A DNA stretch of 34,392 bases from Cloacimonetes bacterium UBA5284 (lineage in GTDB: Bacteria; Cloacimonadota; Cloacimonadia; Cloacimonadales; Cloacimonadaceae): contig DHSO01000022.1 in assembly GCA_002410505.1 (NCBI GenBank), positions 71,915 to 106,306 of the forward strand. The letters are read 5' to 3'. This document shows positions 7,677 to 17,215 of the stretch, piece after piece. Every line of letters begins with the position of its first letter. The first letter of the stretch is position 1. A program made the position numbers and the translations under genes. The notes under the pieces were generated by a model that did no database searches, was not told the DNA's origin, and saw only the letters and a list, made by a program, of their open reading frames with translations.

Positions 7677-8873
7677 ATGAAGCTATCAAAACGTGCTTTG
7701 GAAATCCAAGCTTCCCCTATCAGGAAGCTGATGCCTCATGCGGTAGACGCGAAGAGCAGAGGCATTAAAGTGTATCACCTAAACATCGGCCAGCCCGATA
7801 TTCCTACCCCCCCTCAGATGATGAAGGTTTATCATGAGTTTTCGGAAAAAGTGCTGGCATACGGGCCCTCGCAGGGGCTTGAGGTGTACCAGCAGGGGCT
7901 GGTACATTATTACAAACGCTTAGGTATATCTTTGGATACCAAAGACATTATTGTGACCACAGCAGGTAGCGAAGCAGTTACCTTTGCCATGATGGTTGCT
8001 GCCAACGAAGGCGATGAGATCATTGTACCGGAACCTTTTTATACGAACTACAACGGTTTCGCCACTATGGCATCGATCAAACTGCAAGCTATTACCACTC
8101 TGGCGGAAAATGGCTTTGCTTTGCCGAATGATGAAGCATTTGAGGCACTAATCGGCCCTAAAACACGGGCAATAATGCTGTGCAATCCCGGTAACCCGAC
8201 CGGTGCAGTGTATAGCAACGAAGAGCTTTTCCGCGTTGCCGCTTTGTGCAAGAAGCATGGTCTCTTCCTCATTTCGGATGAGGTGTATCGGGAGTTTATA
8301 TATGATGGGCTTTGCCATACAAGTGTATTGCAGATTCCGGATTTTGACGCGAACGCCATCATGGTGGACAGTGTTTCCAAGCGCTATTCTGCTTGTGGAG
8401 CCCGCATCGGTTGCATCGTATCCAGAAACAGGGACTTGATGTCAGCCACGCTGAAATTCGCTCAAGCCAGATTGTGCCCTCCCACCATCGATCAATTGGC
8501 AGCCAACGCCTGCGTGTATCTGCCGGATGAGTATTTTCATGAAATGGTAGCAGAATATCAATCTCGCAGAGACCTGGTCTATAATGAACTGACAAATATC
8601 GATGGAATAATCTGCAAAAAACCTCAAGGTGCTTTCTACATTGTAGCCAAGTTACCTATAGAAAATGCTGAAGACTTCGTTACCTGGATGCTGGATGAGT
8701 TTCAGATAGACGGCAAAACTGTGATGGCTGCGCCGGCGGAAGGATTCTATGCTACTCCCGGTCTGGGAAAAAATGAATTGCGCCTGGCCTACATACTGAA
8801 TAAAGAAGCTCTGAAAGATGCCATGCGCATCTTCCGCGCGGGACTGACGGAATACAAGAAGACACATAAATAG
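7677..8873 (+). CDS. Class I aminotransferase (aspartate aminotransferase-like)
   Basis: A 398-residue fold-type I PLP aminotransferase, transferring an amino group from an amino acid to a 2-oxoacid. Seen: Asn173 in CNPGNPTGA, Asp201 and Tyr204 in SDEVYREF, the PLP lysine Lys235 in DSVSKRYSACGARIG, and the C-terminal substrate-carboxylate Arg near 386 (NELRLAY). The length is typical. The exact amino acid cannot be read from sequence. It is the first gene of a ten-gene forward run that ends with a 2-oxoacid:ferredoxin oxidoreductase, so it may supply 2-oxoacids from amino acids. An AGAGGA site precedes the ATG. The next gene begins one base after its stop. Confidence 0.9.
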   Translation: MKLSKRALEIQASPIRKLMPHAVDAKSRGIKVYHLNIGQPDIPTPPQMMKVYHEFSEKVLAYGPSQGLEVYQQGLVHYYKRLGISLDTKDIIVTTAGSEAVTFAMMVAANEGDEIIVPEPFYTNYNGFATMASIKLQAITTLAENGFALPNDEAFEALIGPKTRAIMLCNPGNPTGAVYSNEELFRVAALCKKHGLFLISDEVYREFIYDGLCHTSVLQIPDFDANAIMVDSVSKRYSACGARIGCIVSRNRDLMSATLKFAQARLCPPTIDQLAANACVYLPDEYFHEMVAEYQSRRDLVYNELTNIDGIICKKPQGAFYIVAKLPIENAEDFVTWMLDEFQIDGKTVMAAPAEGFYATPGLGKNELRLAYILNKEALKDAMRIFRAGLTEYKKTHK

Positions 8874-8874
8874 T

Positions 8875-9477
8875 ATGAACGATAAGATCCTGGTTCGTCA
8901 TATTCTGGAAGGATTGATTCACAATCTGAACAATCCTCTGAACCTGATCCTGGCCTATAGCCATCGTCTGCGTAAAGAGCATCCGAATATTGATGAAATC
9001 GACAAAATATACAGAGCCGGAATCAGGATCGACAATATGTTGAAAGACTTGTATAGCCAATTGACAGAGAGATCTTTTGCCTTGAAGCAGGAGATCTCTC
9101 TGCCCAAATGGATGGACCAGGAAATTGGCTATCTGCAACACTATCTACCCATCAAACACCACTTTCGCTTGTATCAAGATAAGGCTTTAAAAGAGTGTGT
9201 TGCCAGTGTCAGTGCGATGGAACTGTCCATGTGGTTCGAGACAGCTTTGCTAAGGCTAAGTATGTGGTATGAAAACATGGATATTCGAACCGGGGCTACG
9301 ATACATGAGGGCTGTAGTGCCATCTTTTTGGCATTCAATCAAGAAATAGAGCTTTCCGAGGAGCAGATTGACATACTGTTACAAATGCCGGAATCAACTA
9401 TGTTTGAGGAAGAGAGTTTTGGTGTTCATGGCATATGGGTTCCTGAACAGAACAAAATTTTGGGTGTGATCAGATGA
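8875..9477 (+). CDS. Histidine-kinase-like phosphoacceptor protein lacking an evident ATPase domain
   Basis: A 200-residue protein whose first ~70 residues resemble the dimerisation/phosphoacceptor (HisKA) domain of an NtrB-type kinase: His16 sits in the H-box-like IHNLNNPLNLILAYSHRLRKE, followed by a second helix. The remaining ~130 residues would have to be the HATPase domain, but I see no G-box (DxGxG) and no clear N-box. The protein ends within 200 residues, against 220 or more for a normal kinase core. No sensor or membrane segment is present. Its stop overlaps the start of the sigma-54 response regulator by 4 nt (ATGA), so the two are surely partners. It may be a phosphotransfer or phosphatase-type partner, or a kinase with a strongly divergent ATPase domain. 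Confidence 0.65.
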   Translation: MNDKILVRHILEGLIHNLNNPLNLILAYSHRLRKEHPNIDEIDKIYRAGIRIDNMLKDLYSQLTERSFALKQEISLPKWMDQEIGYLQHYLPIKHHFRLYQDKALKECVASVSAMELSMWFETALLRLSMWYENMDIRTGATIHEGCSAIFLAFNQEIELSEEQIDILLQMPESTMFEEESFGVHGIWVPEQNKILGVIR

Positions 9478-10889
9478 AGGATAAAGCACGTTTATTGATT
9501 GTCGACGATTCAGTGGAAAGCCTCGAGCTAATCGATACCCAACTTGACAATAAATATCACACATCTTTGGTTACATCTCTAAGTGAGGCCAGAAAGAAGC
9601 TGCTGAATAACCGCTATCACATTGCTATCGTCGATCTTGTATTGCCCGGTGAGAATGGTTTGGACTTGATCAGAGAACTTACTACGGATCATCCCTATAC
9701 AGCCGTGATAGCGATCAGTGGCCAGGCTTCGATCGAAGCAGCCGTAATGGCTATGAAACTAGGGGCTGCTGAATTCTTGGTGAAACCGCTAAGCAATCCT
9801 GACCTGATCAATATCATGGTGGAAAAGACGCTTCAAGCTCAGTGGTTACTGGAAGAAAACCGCAGACTGAGCGCGATGCTGAGAAAGGAACTGGATACGG
9901 ATCTGATCATCGGAAACTCCGTTCCCATACAATCCATCATCCAAAAATTAAAGAAGATCGCGGGTTTGGATACTCTGGCTTTGATAACCGGGGAGACCGG
10001 TGTGGGGAAAAGCGTCTTTGCAGAATTGATCCATCGCAATAGCCCTCGCAGAGGTGAGAAATTTGTCTCTGTAAATTGTGGAAGCCTCACCGAGACACTG
10101 CTGGAAAGCCTGCTGTTTGGGCATAAACGCGGTGCTTTCACCGATGCCAATCGGGACAAGATAGGCTATTTTCAGGAAGCTAACGGGGGCACATTGTTTC
10201 TGGATGAAATCACTGAAACTTCGCTTGCTTTTCAGGTAAAGCTTTTAAAAGTTTTGGAAACAGGAGTTTACAGAGCAGTAGGTTCTGATGAGGACACCCG
10301 TACCGATACCCGTATAATCGCTGCCAGCAACAAAGACATTGAAGCGTTGGTAAAAGAAGGCTTGTTCCGCGAAGATTTGTACTACAGATTGAACGTAATA
10401 AACTTGCATATCCCGCCGCTTCGGGAACGCAAGGACGATATCAGAGTCTTGGCTAGCTCTTTTGTGCAAGAGTTTTGTGATAAATACAACAAAGCTGAAC
10501 TGAAGATATCGCCCGGAGTGATGTCTTTACTGCTAAACTACAATTGGAAAGGTAATATCCGGGAATTGCGCAATGCCTTGGAACATGCTGTGATTATGGC
10601 TGAAAACAAGGTTGTACAACCCGAAGACCTTCCGGAAAGCGTTAGTGGTACGTCCGGATCCACGGAAGTCTTTGTTGAGATCGACAATGCGAGCTGGGCA
10701 CAAGCCCGGGATGCTTTCAGTAAACATTATATTCAAAATCTGCTGGCTAAAACCGGGGGAAACGTCCTGCGTGCTGCTGCTATGGCAGAGATAACCAGGG
10801 AAAACTTCTATAAAAAATGTACAAAGCTGGGCATAAACTGGCGTAAATATCGCAAGTCCAGCGACAATGATAATGGTGGTGAGATATGA
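9474..10889 (+). CDS. Sigma-54-dependent response regulator (NtrC/AtoC family)
   Basis: A 471-residue enhancer-binding activator with three domains. The receiver (about 5-120) has Asp11, Asp12, phosphoacceptor Asp54, Ser82 and Lys104, all expected residues. The AAA+ domain (about 145-380) has Walker A GETGVGKS (173-180), the sigma-54 contact loop GAFTDA (220-225, a common variant of GAFTGA) and Walker B GGTLFLDE (238-245). A Fis-type helix-turn-helix is at about 425-462. It should drive transcription from -24/-12 promoters. The partner kinase-like gene upstream overlaps by 4 nt and the ABC permease downstream also overlaps by 4 nt. I saw no convincing -24/-12 site next to this operon, so its targets are unknown. 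Confidence 0.95.
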   Translation: MKDKARLLIVDDSVESLELIDTQLDNKYHTSLVTSLSEARKKLLNNRYHIAIVDLVLPGENGLDLIRELTTDHPYTAVIAISGQASIEAAVMAMKLGAAEFLVKPLSNPDLINIMVEKTLQAQWLLEENRRLSAMLRKELDTDLIIGNSVPIQSIIQKLKKIAGLDTLALITGETGVGKSVFAELIHRNSPRRGEKFVSVNCGSLTETLLESLLFGHKRGAFTDANRDKIGYFQEANGGTLFLDEITETSLAFQVKLLKVLETGVYRAVGSDEDTRTDTRIIAASNKDIEALVKEGLFREDLYYRLNVINLHIPPLRERKDDIRVLASSFVQEFCDKYNKAELKISPGVMSLLLNYNWKGNIRELRNALEHAVIMAENKVVQPEDLPESVSGTSGSTEVFVEIDNASWAQARDAFSKHYIQNLLAKTGGNVLRAAAMAEITRENFYKKCTKLGINWRKYRKSSDNDNGGEI

Positions 10890-11821
10890 AAACAAAATGG
10901 AAGATTTCTCCATACCTGTACCTGTTACCTGCTTTGGTAATCGTAATTGCCTTTCGGTTGATTCCGATCGTGATGAGTTTTATACTCTCTTTTTTCGATT
11001 GGTCACTTCAGGGAACAGGCAGATTCATAGGTTTGGAGAATTACAGCAAGATGTTACAGGATTCTGTGTTTTGGCAATCGATGGGGAATACATTCTGGTT
11101 GGTTATCATCCTGGTGCCTTCCACCATAGTGCTATCCCTACTGTTTGCCGTGCTGCTCAATAAGATTAAATACTTCAAGAGCCTGTTTCGGATTGTGTAT
11201 TTTATGCCCTTTGTAACTTCGTTGGTAGCTGTATCTATTGTGTGGAAACTGATCTTCAACGAACAGACCGGGTTAATGAATACCTTTTTGGGCTATATAG
11301 GCATTTCCCCCCAGGCATGGCTCTCTGAATCCCGGGGCATCTTCCTGATTATGTTTGAAAATCTTGGTTTTGATAAATTGCCGCAATTCTTTCATGGTCC
11401 ATCGCAAGCGCTTTTTGCCATCATCATCATGACGGTATGGAAGGGTTTGGGATACAACACCATCATCTATCTTGCGGGGTTGCAAAACATCTCCAAGGTC
11501 TATTATGAAGCTGCTGAGATCGACGGTGCCGGCAAGGCGCGTCAGTTCTGGAATGTCACCGTCCCTCTGATTTCACCCACCACTTTTTATGTATTGATCA
11601 TGACCACCATTACCACATTCCAAACTTTCTCGCAGATATATTTGATGACCGATAAGGGCGGACCCTTGAACACTACCAAGCTAATCGTTTACTACATATA
11701 TGAACGTGGATTCGATGTATTGGAAATGGGTTATGCCAGTGCGGTTGCCCTAGCTTTGTTTGTCTTGATTCTCATGCTAACCATCTTCCAGCGTAGAGTC
11801 GAAAGACACGTGAATTATTAA
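10886..11821 (+). CDS. ABC transporter permease, MalF/UgpA-like
   Basis: A 311-residue inner-membrane permease with six predicted helices, of the carbohydrate uptake (CUT1) type. The cytoplasmic EAA loop that docks the ATPase is seen near 209-228: EAAEIDGAGKARQFW followed by VPLISPTTF. The N-terminal Tyr/Leu-rich helix (PYLYLLPALVIVIAF) is typical of MalF/UgpA proteins. It overlaps the response regulator by 4 nt and is followed after 12 bp by the partner permease. A solute-binding protein and the ATPase subunit are missing from the window, so the substrate cannot be inferred beyond sugars or related solutes. Confidence 0.92.
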   Translation: MKTKWKISPYLYLLPALVIVIAFRLIPIVMSFILSFFDWSLQGTGRFIGLENYSKMLQDSVFWQSMGNTFWLVIILVPSTIVLSLLFAVLLNKIKYFKSLFRIVYFMPFVTSLVAVSIVWKLIFNEQTGLMNTFLGYIGISPQAWLSESRGIFLIMFENLGFDKLPQFFHGPSQALFAIIIMTVWKGLGYNTIIYLAGLQNISKVYYEAAEIDGAGKARQFWNVTVPLISPTTFYVLIMTTITTFQTFSQIYLMTDKGGPLNTTKLIVYYIYERGFDVLEMGYASAVALALFVLILMLTIFQRRVERHVNY

Positions 11822-11833
11822 AGGGGAAATACA

Positions 11834-12817
11834 ATGGATAGATTCAGAAGCATTATAACCTACACAATCCTGATAATATTTGGACTGACCATGGTTGTTC
11901 CCTTTTTGTGGATGCTTTCCACATCTCTAATGACTCAAAGTGAGTTTAACAAACAAGAAACTCTGTTCATACCCAAAGAAGAATACCATGTTTGGAATAA
12001 CAACGGACAGACGGAGCGTATCCTCTTGGTGACGGACAAAGGCGATATCAGCATAATTCATGAATTAGATGAAGATCTGAATATCACAGAAGAATACAAA
12101 GAAGTGCCAAGCTCACAGATCGAAATGATCCGTAAGAAGCCCAGCTTCCATTTCGCGAATTATATCAAGGCCTTCAAGAAAGTGCCTTTTGGACTGTATT
12201 TCTATAATACTATATATGTGTCTTTGTTTAGCTTGATCGGAGTAATATTCACTTCTTTGCTGGCCGCATACGCCTTTGCCCGCATGGAGTTCAAGGGCAG
12301 AGATTTTTTCTTTTACTTATTTCTGTCCATGATGATGGTACCTCAACCTATTTATATGATTTCGTCCTATGTGTTATTGGATAAACTTAGCTGGCTGGAT
12401 ACCTATAACGCGCTAATCATACCCTGGATTGCCAATATATTTACCATCTTTCTGTTCCGGCAGCATTTCAAATCTTTACCCAAAGAGCTTTTTGACGCGG
12501 CATCGATAGATGGCTGTTCTACTTTTGGAATGCTTTGGCGCATAGTGGTTCCGTTATCAAAGCCCGTGATAGCAACGGCTTCAATCTTTTCATTGATCTC
12601 CAGTTGGAATAGCTTCATGTGGCCATTGGTGATGATCAACCGCCCCGAATTGCGTGTGTTGCAAGTAGGACTCAGCTATTTCAATCAAGAGGCTTCTACG
12701 CAAACCACACTGTTGATGGCGGCATCCACCTTTAGCATATTACCGATTGTTATTCTGTTCTTCTTTGCTCAGAAACAAATTATCGCCAGCTATTCGCGTA
12801 GTGGAATGAAAGACTAA
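11834..12817 (+). CDS. ABC transporter permease, MalG/UgpE-like, with enlarged periplasmic loop
   Basis: A 327-residue permease, the partner of the preceding one. The EAA loop is near 219-240: DAASIDGCSTFGMLWR followed by VPLSKPVI. It is longer than the usual 270-300 residues because of a charged insertion of about 60-70 residues (roughly 40-110, containing HVWNNNGQTE and DEDLNITEE) between helix 1 and helix 2, expected to face the periplasm. That position could contact a binding protein or substrate. AAGGGG precedes the ATG. The next gene starts after 12 bp with a strong AAGGAG site. Confidence 0.92.
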   Translation: MDRFRSIITYTILIIFGLTMVVPFLWMLSTSLMTQSEFNKQETLFIPKEEYHVWNNNGQTERILLVTDKGDISIIHELDEDLNITEEYKEVPSSQIEMIRKKPSFHFANYIKAFKKVPFGLYFYNTIYVSLFSLIGVIFTSLLAAYAFARMEFKGRDFFFYLFLSMMMVPQPIYMISSYVLLDKLSWLDTYNALIIPWIANIFTIFLFRQHFKSLPKELFDAASIDGCSTFGMLWRIVVPLSKPVIATASIFSLISSWNSFMWPLVMINRPELRVLQVGLSYFNQEASTQTTLLMAASTFSILPIVILFFFAQKQIIASYSRSGMKD

Positions 12818-12829
12818 GAAGGAGTTGTA

Positions 12830-15535
12830 ATGCCCAAAAGTGATGATATTAGACGAAAACTGAACAAAGCCAGAAAAGTGGAGTATATAAGACCTGAACC
12901 CCGGCGTATCGTAGATAATACTCCGATCAGACCTCAGGCTTTGGTTCCCGTATTTCACAATCGTGTACTGGCATGGCTGATATTTGCCATAACTCTGGTG
13001 ATATACATCAGCACTCAAGCCCGAACCATGAGCTTTTGGGATAGCGGGGAATATGCCACATGCATCAGCATATTGGGAGTTCCGCATCCTCCGGGGAATC
13101 CGTTCTATATCGTATTTGGCAGAGCCATAGTCGCTCTTTTTGGCGGGATAGTGTCTCATGCTGTGATAGCGGCATTCATATCCTGTCTGGCATCCGCATT
13201 TGCCGTGATGTTCACCTATTTGTTTACCGTAAAGCTGGTAAGCATGATGAAAGTGCGAGCTTGGGAAGCTATGATTGCCGGAACTGTGGCGGCTTTGTAT
13301 ACCGCATTCTCTTTCACCTTCTGGATGAATGCCATCGAAGCAGAGGTTTATTCGGGATTGGTCTTCTTTGTAAATCTGATACTCTGGCTTACTCTGCTGT
13401 GGGTGGAAAAGAGCGAAGATTACAGCCATCAGAACATACTACTTCTGATAATTTATCTGTTCTTTCTGGGCTTTTGTGTGCATCAAACGGCCCTGCAAAT
13501 AGCTCCAGCGGTTCTTTTCATTGTAGTGTATCCTCTTTTGCAAAATGGTATCCAGAAAGATAATTTCTGGATCAAGGTAGTGGGATACACATTCGCGATC
13601 TTGGCCGGATACTTTATCCTTGGCGCCATCGGCAAAGCTGTAGCGGTAGATGATTTTGATAAATGGGGATTTGCTTTGGTCGCGCTGTTGATCATAGCAT
13701 ACGAGTTGCGTGATGTGTTTGGAAAACGATTCTGGCAGTTATCCTTTCTTTTGGTATTGGTTGGCGTCTCCAGCCATATTTATCTGATGATCCGCGCAGC
13801 AGACAGACCCTTTATCAACGAAGGGCACCCCAGCACAATATCTTATTTCACGGATTACGTTTTGCGCAAACAGTATGGTAATACCAGTTTCATTCAGCGC
13901 AGGGGCAGCTTTTTTGGTGATCAGATGGGCTACCATTTTATCCGCTATTTTGGCATGCAGTGGTTCCCTCAGGGGATCCTGGCTCCAATCGTAAATATGG
14001 GCTCCGCGATGGGCAAATCTTTAGGTGCGGCAATTGTAGTTCTCTTGGGCTTCGCTGGCGCTATTTTCCACCGCCGGGGGAATAAGCATAGTTTCAACTA
14101 TTTTCTCAGCATTATTATCCTTACTACCATAGTTATGGTTTTTGTGATGAATCTCTCCAATACAGAAGTGCGCGACAGGGACTATTTCTTTGTGGTAGCG
14201 TACAATATGTGGGCGGTTTGGCTTGGAATCGGTGCTCTGGCATTCATAAATTTGCTTAAAAATCAATCTGCCCGCTATATCCTTGCTGCCATCATGTTGC
14301 TTTTGCCTATTGGAAACATGATCTCGCAATATCATGTGCACGATCGTTCGCAAGAATACATAGCTCTGGATTATGGCCTAAACTTCCTGAATTCATTGGA
14401 AGAAAACGCTATCATATTTACTAATGGTGATAACGACACATTCCCTCTGTGGTACGCACAGGCCGTAGCAGATCCTCACGCCAAGGAACACATCTATCCT
14501 GCGGAGGATATCCAGCCCTCAGCCCAAGCCAGGGATGCCATGAGATCTGCGATGGAGTACAAGAACAAATATCTGAAGGGAATCCGTAAGGATGTCTCGG
14601 TAGCAAATCTATCTTTGTTGAATACTGAGTGGTATATCCGCCAGCTCCGGGATAAGGAAGGCATCCTGTTCAATATTCCGGATGAGAAGATCGATGAATT
14701 GTACGTGACGCGCCTCAATCAAGATCTAGTGGTTCCCGGAACCGAGGCCAGTGGATCTTTTGTATTGGAATTGGAAGAAACCCCTTCCTGGCGTCAGCGC
14801 GAACCATTCTATAGAGTATCCGACCAGGCTGTGATGAAAATTATTCAGGACAACTTTGGTCATCGTCCCATCTATTTTGCCGTGACCTGCGAAAGCTTTA
14901 TCGGTTTTGAAGATCACACCCGTAATGAAGGCATGGTAGCTCGCGTTGTGTCAAACAATGCAGAAGACCAGGAAAACATCCCTAGATTGCTGGACAACAT
15001 CGACATGGTTTATGAATATCGCTCTATCAGCGACGACAAAGTATTCAAAGATGAAAATATGCGGCGCTTGGTGTTGAACTACGGTTCTGGTTTTGTGAGA
15101 GCCGCCACTTACTTTGCCAATATTGGCGATGCCGAAAAAGCCCGTTCCTATATAGATCGCGGAAAAATCTTCATCGACAATGAAATCAAACTAACGGAGT
15201 TCTATACTACCATATACACCCAAAACCGGGATTGGCTTGAATTGGAAAGTTTCGTGGACCGCGTAATTTTCCCGCATTCTGAAGGATGGAAGATATATGT
15301 GCACTTTGTGTTGCAACACCTTCTGGATAATGCTCCCCAGCACAGTATTCGTTTCATAGAAAAAGGCATGCTACAATACCCCAATGAAGTTACTTTTGCG
15401 CAGGTTGCGCTATATTTAGCTGAAAGCTCGGATATGGACAATGAAGTAATCGCGATGCTGCAGAGGGTAGAATCCCAGGTAGAATATGACGTGATGCCAT
15501 ACATAGAAGTAATTCAAAATCCTTTAGGAGACTAA
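12830..15535 (+). CDS. DUF2723-family polytopic membrane protein (putative O-glycosyltransferase)
   Basis: A 901-residue protein: a basic N-terminus, about 12 membrane segments between residues 45 and 490, then a soluble C-terminal region of ~400 residues probably outside the membrane. The DUF2723 signature is clear: WDSGEY (70-75), HPPGNP (86-91) and ARD/DRD-like loop residues (EVRDRDYF near 446). The family is common in Bacteroidetes and related phyla. It has the fold expected of GT-C glycosyltransferases, and the human relative TMEM260 is an O-mannosyltransferase, so transfer of a sugar from a lipid carrier to exported proteins is plausible. The tail end (about 760-895) is helical and looks repeat-like. 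The link to its operon neighbours is unclear. AAGGAG precedes the ATG. Confidence 0.82.
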   Translation: MPKSDDIRRKLNKARKVEYIRPEPRRIVDNTPIRPQALVPVFHNRVLAWLIFAITLVIYISTQARTMSFWDSGEYATCISILGVPHPPGNPFYIVFGRAIVALFGGIVSHAVIAAFISCLASAFAVMFTYLFTVKLVSMMKVRAWEAMIAGTVAALYTAFSFTFWMNAIEAEVYSGLVFFVNLILWLTLLWVEKSEDYSHQNILLLIIYLFFLGFCVHQTALQIAPAVLFIVVYPLLQNGIQKDNFWIKVVGYTFAILAGYFILGAIGKAVAVDDFDKWGFALVALLIIAYELRDVFGKRFWQLSFLLVLVGVSSHIYLMIRAADRPFINEGHPSTISYFTDYVLRKQYGNTSFIQRRGSFFGDQMGYHFIRYFGMQWFPQGILAPIVNMGSAMGKSLGAAIVVLLGFAGAIFHRRGNKHSFNYFLSIIILTTIVMVFVMNLSNTEVRDRDYFFVVAYNMWAVWLGIGALAFINLLKNQSARYILAAIMLLLPIGNMISQYHVHDRSQEYIALDYGLNFLNSLEENAIIFTNGDNDTFPLWYAQAVADPHAKEHIYPAEDIQPSAQARDAMRSAMEYKNKYLKGIRKDVSVANLSLLNTEWYIRQLRDKEGILFNIPDEKIDELYVTRLNQDLVVPGTEASGSFVLELEETPSWRQREPFYRVSDQAVMKIIQDNFGHRPIYFAVTCESFIGFEDHTRNEGMVARVVSNNAEDQENIPRLLDNIDMVYEYRSISDDKVFKDENMRRLVLNYGSGFVRAATYFANIGDAEKARSYIDRGKIFIDNEIKLTEFYTTIYTQNRDWLELESFVDRVIFPHSEGWKIYVHFVLQHLLDNAPQHSIRFIEKGMLQYPNEVTFAQVALYLAESSDMDNEVIAMLQRVESQVEYDVMPYIEVIQNPLGD

Positions 15536-15538
15536 ATA

Positions 15539-17215
15539 TTGCCTCAGAATATATATACAGTTCTCATCGGTGGTAAAGCCGGTGAAGGAATCAAAAAATC
15601 AGCCCAGGTGATTGCCCTGCTTGCAGTGCGTCATCAAAACAATGTTTTTCAAAACGATGATTATCAGTCACTCATCAAAGGCGGACACAATTTCAGCGTG
15701 GTAAGCATGTCTGGCGAGGCCATGTATAACTGTTATAAGTCAGCTGATCTCATCGTCAGCTTCGATAAACGAAGTGTAGAAAAACACATCAGCGAGATTA
15801 GCGAAAGAGGCTTGCATTTCTGCGATGAAGCAGACGCAGATATAGCGGGACTTGTCTGCTTACCTTTACGCAAACTGGTAAAAGAGCATTATCCGGAAGA
15901 TGGTAATATGTCCATGGCACCGATAGCAATTTTTTGCGCTGTGCTGGACATCAGCGAAGACATGATGCTAAACACTATCGCCAGCGAGTTTAAGCACAAT
16001 ATCCCTCAAAACCAGGCATTCGCCCAAAAATTGTATGGCATTGTTCGAAAAATGGGTCTTTATTGCCCTTACACCTTGAAACAAAAAAGGACTATTCCGC
16101 AAACACTCTATACCGGGAATCAATTGATTGCTTTAGGAGCTTGGGCAGCTGGTCTGGATTACTATTTCGGCTATCCCATGACCCCCGCATCCTCGATCTT
16201 GCATTATCTGGCGAAAAAGAGCGACAGAATGGGCGTGATTACCATTCACGCGGAAAGTGAATTGGCTGCGGCTAACATGGCGCTGGGAGCATGTTTTGCG
16301 GGCAAGAGAGCGGCAGTAGGAAGCAGTGGTGGCGGTTTCGCCCTGATGCAGGAAGCCTTTTCTATGGCAGGTATGGTGGAAGCTCCGCTGCTGTTTTTTC
16401 TGTCTTCCAGACCCGGTCCCGCAACCGGTGTATCCACCTATACAGCCCAGGAAGATCTGAATTTCGCATTGCATCAGGGGCACGGCGAGTTCCCGAGGAT
16501 CCTGGCGAGTCCCGACAGCTTTGAAAGAGCTTTTTCCTTGGCAACCGAGCTTATGAATCTTGCTTGGGAAAGCCAGAGTCCGGCTATTCTTCTCACCGAA
16601 AAACATCTTAGCGAATGCATGACAAATGTAAAAATCCCGCTTGATAGCATAACAGAGAGCCAAGTAAACCTTTCTGCTGATGATAAGTATCTCCGTTACA
16701 AAATCACCGAATCAGGCGTATCACCGCTACGTTTTCCCGGTAAAGATAATTGCTCTGAAGACGATGTGATAAAGTGGAACACAAACGAACATGTGGAAAG
16801 TGGAGTGCGTACCGATGATGCTGAAGCAGTAAAACGTATGAAAGAGAAGCGCTTGCGTAAGCTCAATACTATAAATGAGCTCTCTCAAAGATATGAAAGA
16901 GTAATGGTCTATGGTAGCGGAAAACCAATCGTATTTGCCTATGGCTCCACAGCTTTGGAGTTGCGTGAAGCTATGAAATACATTGATTTCACTTTGGTCG
17001 TGCCTATATATCTGGAACCCTTTCCATATGAAGAACTGCAGCCTTATCAGGATAGCGAAGCGATCGTGGTGGAACATTCCATCATGCCAAACTTTGCCAA
17101 GTTTCTCAGTAGCAAGATGGCTCTGAAAGTGAAGGCAAATATTCTTCGCTACGATGGTCGCCAATTTTCTGCTGAAGAATTGGTTAAAGCAATAAGGGAG
17201 GCCGACAATGCGTAA
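15539..17215 (+). CDS. korA: 2-oxoacid:ferredoxin oxidoreductase, fused gamma-alpha subunit
   Basis: A 558-residue fusion. The gamma domain (about 1-185) opens with GGKAGEGIKKSAQV (11-24) and continues with the typical SLIKGGHNF. The alpha/pyrimidine-binding domain (about 190-558) has the characteristic FGYPMTPASSILHYLA near 217-232 and EAFSMAGMVEAP. With KorB it would oxidatively decarboxylate a 2-oxoacid to acyl-CoA and reduce ferredoxin. The gamma-alpha order is typical of 2-oxoglutarate-type (KorA) enzymes, but branched or aryl 2-oxoacids are also possible. The start is a TTG (15539), supported by AGGAG 8 nt upstream (15526-15530) and by the motif starting immediately after. It overlaps korB by 8 nt. 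Confidence 0.9.
   Translation: MPQNIYTVLIGGKAGEGIKKSAQVIALLAVRHQNNVFQNDDYQSLIKGGHNFSVVSMSGEAMYNCYKSADLIVSFDKRSVEKHISEISERGLHFCDEADADIAGLVCLPLRKLVKEHYPEDGNMSMAPIAIFCAVLDISEDMMLNTIASEFKHNIPQNQAFAQKLYGIVRKMGLYCPYTLKQKRTIPQTLYTGNQLIALGAWAAGLDYYFGYPMTPASSILHYLAKKSDRMGVITIHAESELAAANMALGACFAGKRAAVGSSGGGFALMQEAFSMAGMVEAPLLFFLSSRPGPATGVSTYTAQEDLNFALHQGHGEFPRILASPDSFERAFSLATELMNLAWESQSPAILLTEKHLSECMTNVKIPLDSITESQVNLSADDKYLRYKITESGVSPLRFPGKDNCSEDDVIKWNTNEHVESGVRTDDAEAVKRMKEKRLRKLNTINELSQRYERVMVYGSGKPIVFAYGSTALELREAMKYIDFTLVVPIYLEPFPYEELQPYQDSEAIVVEHSIMPNFAKFLSSKMALKVKANILRYDGRQFSAEELVKAIREADNA

Noticed and set aside
12740..13429. Reverse open frame opposite the second permease and the DUF2723 gene
   Set aside because: Shadow of two well-supported forward genes, spanning their intergenic junction.
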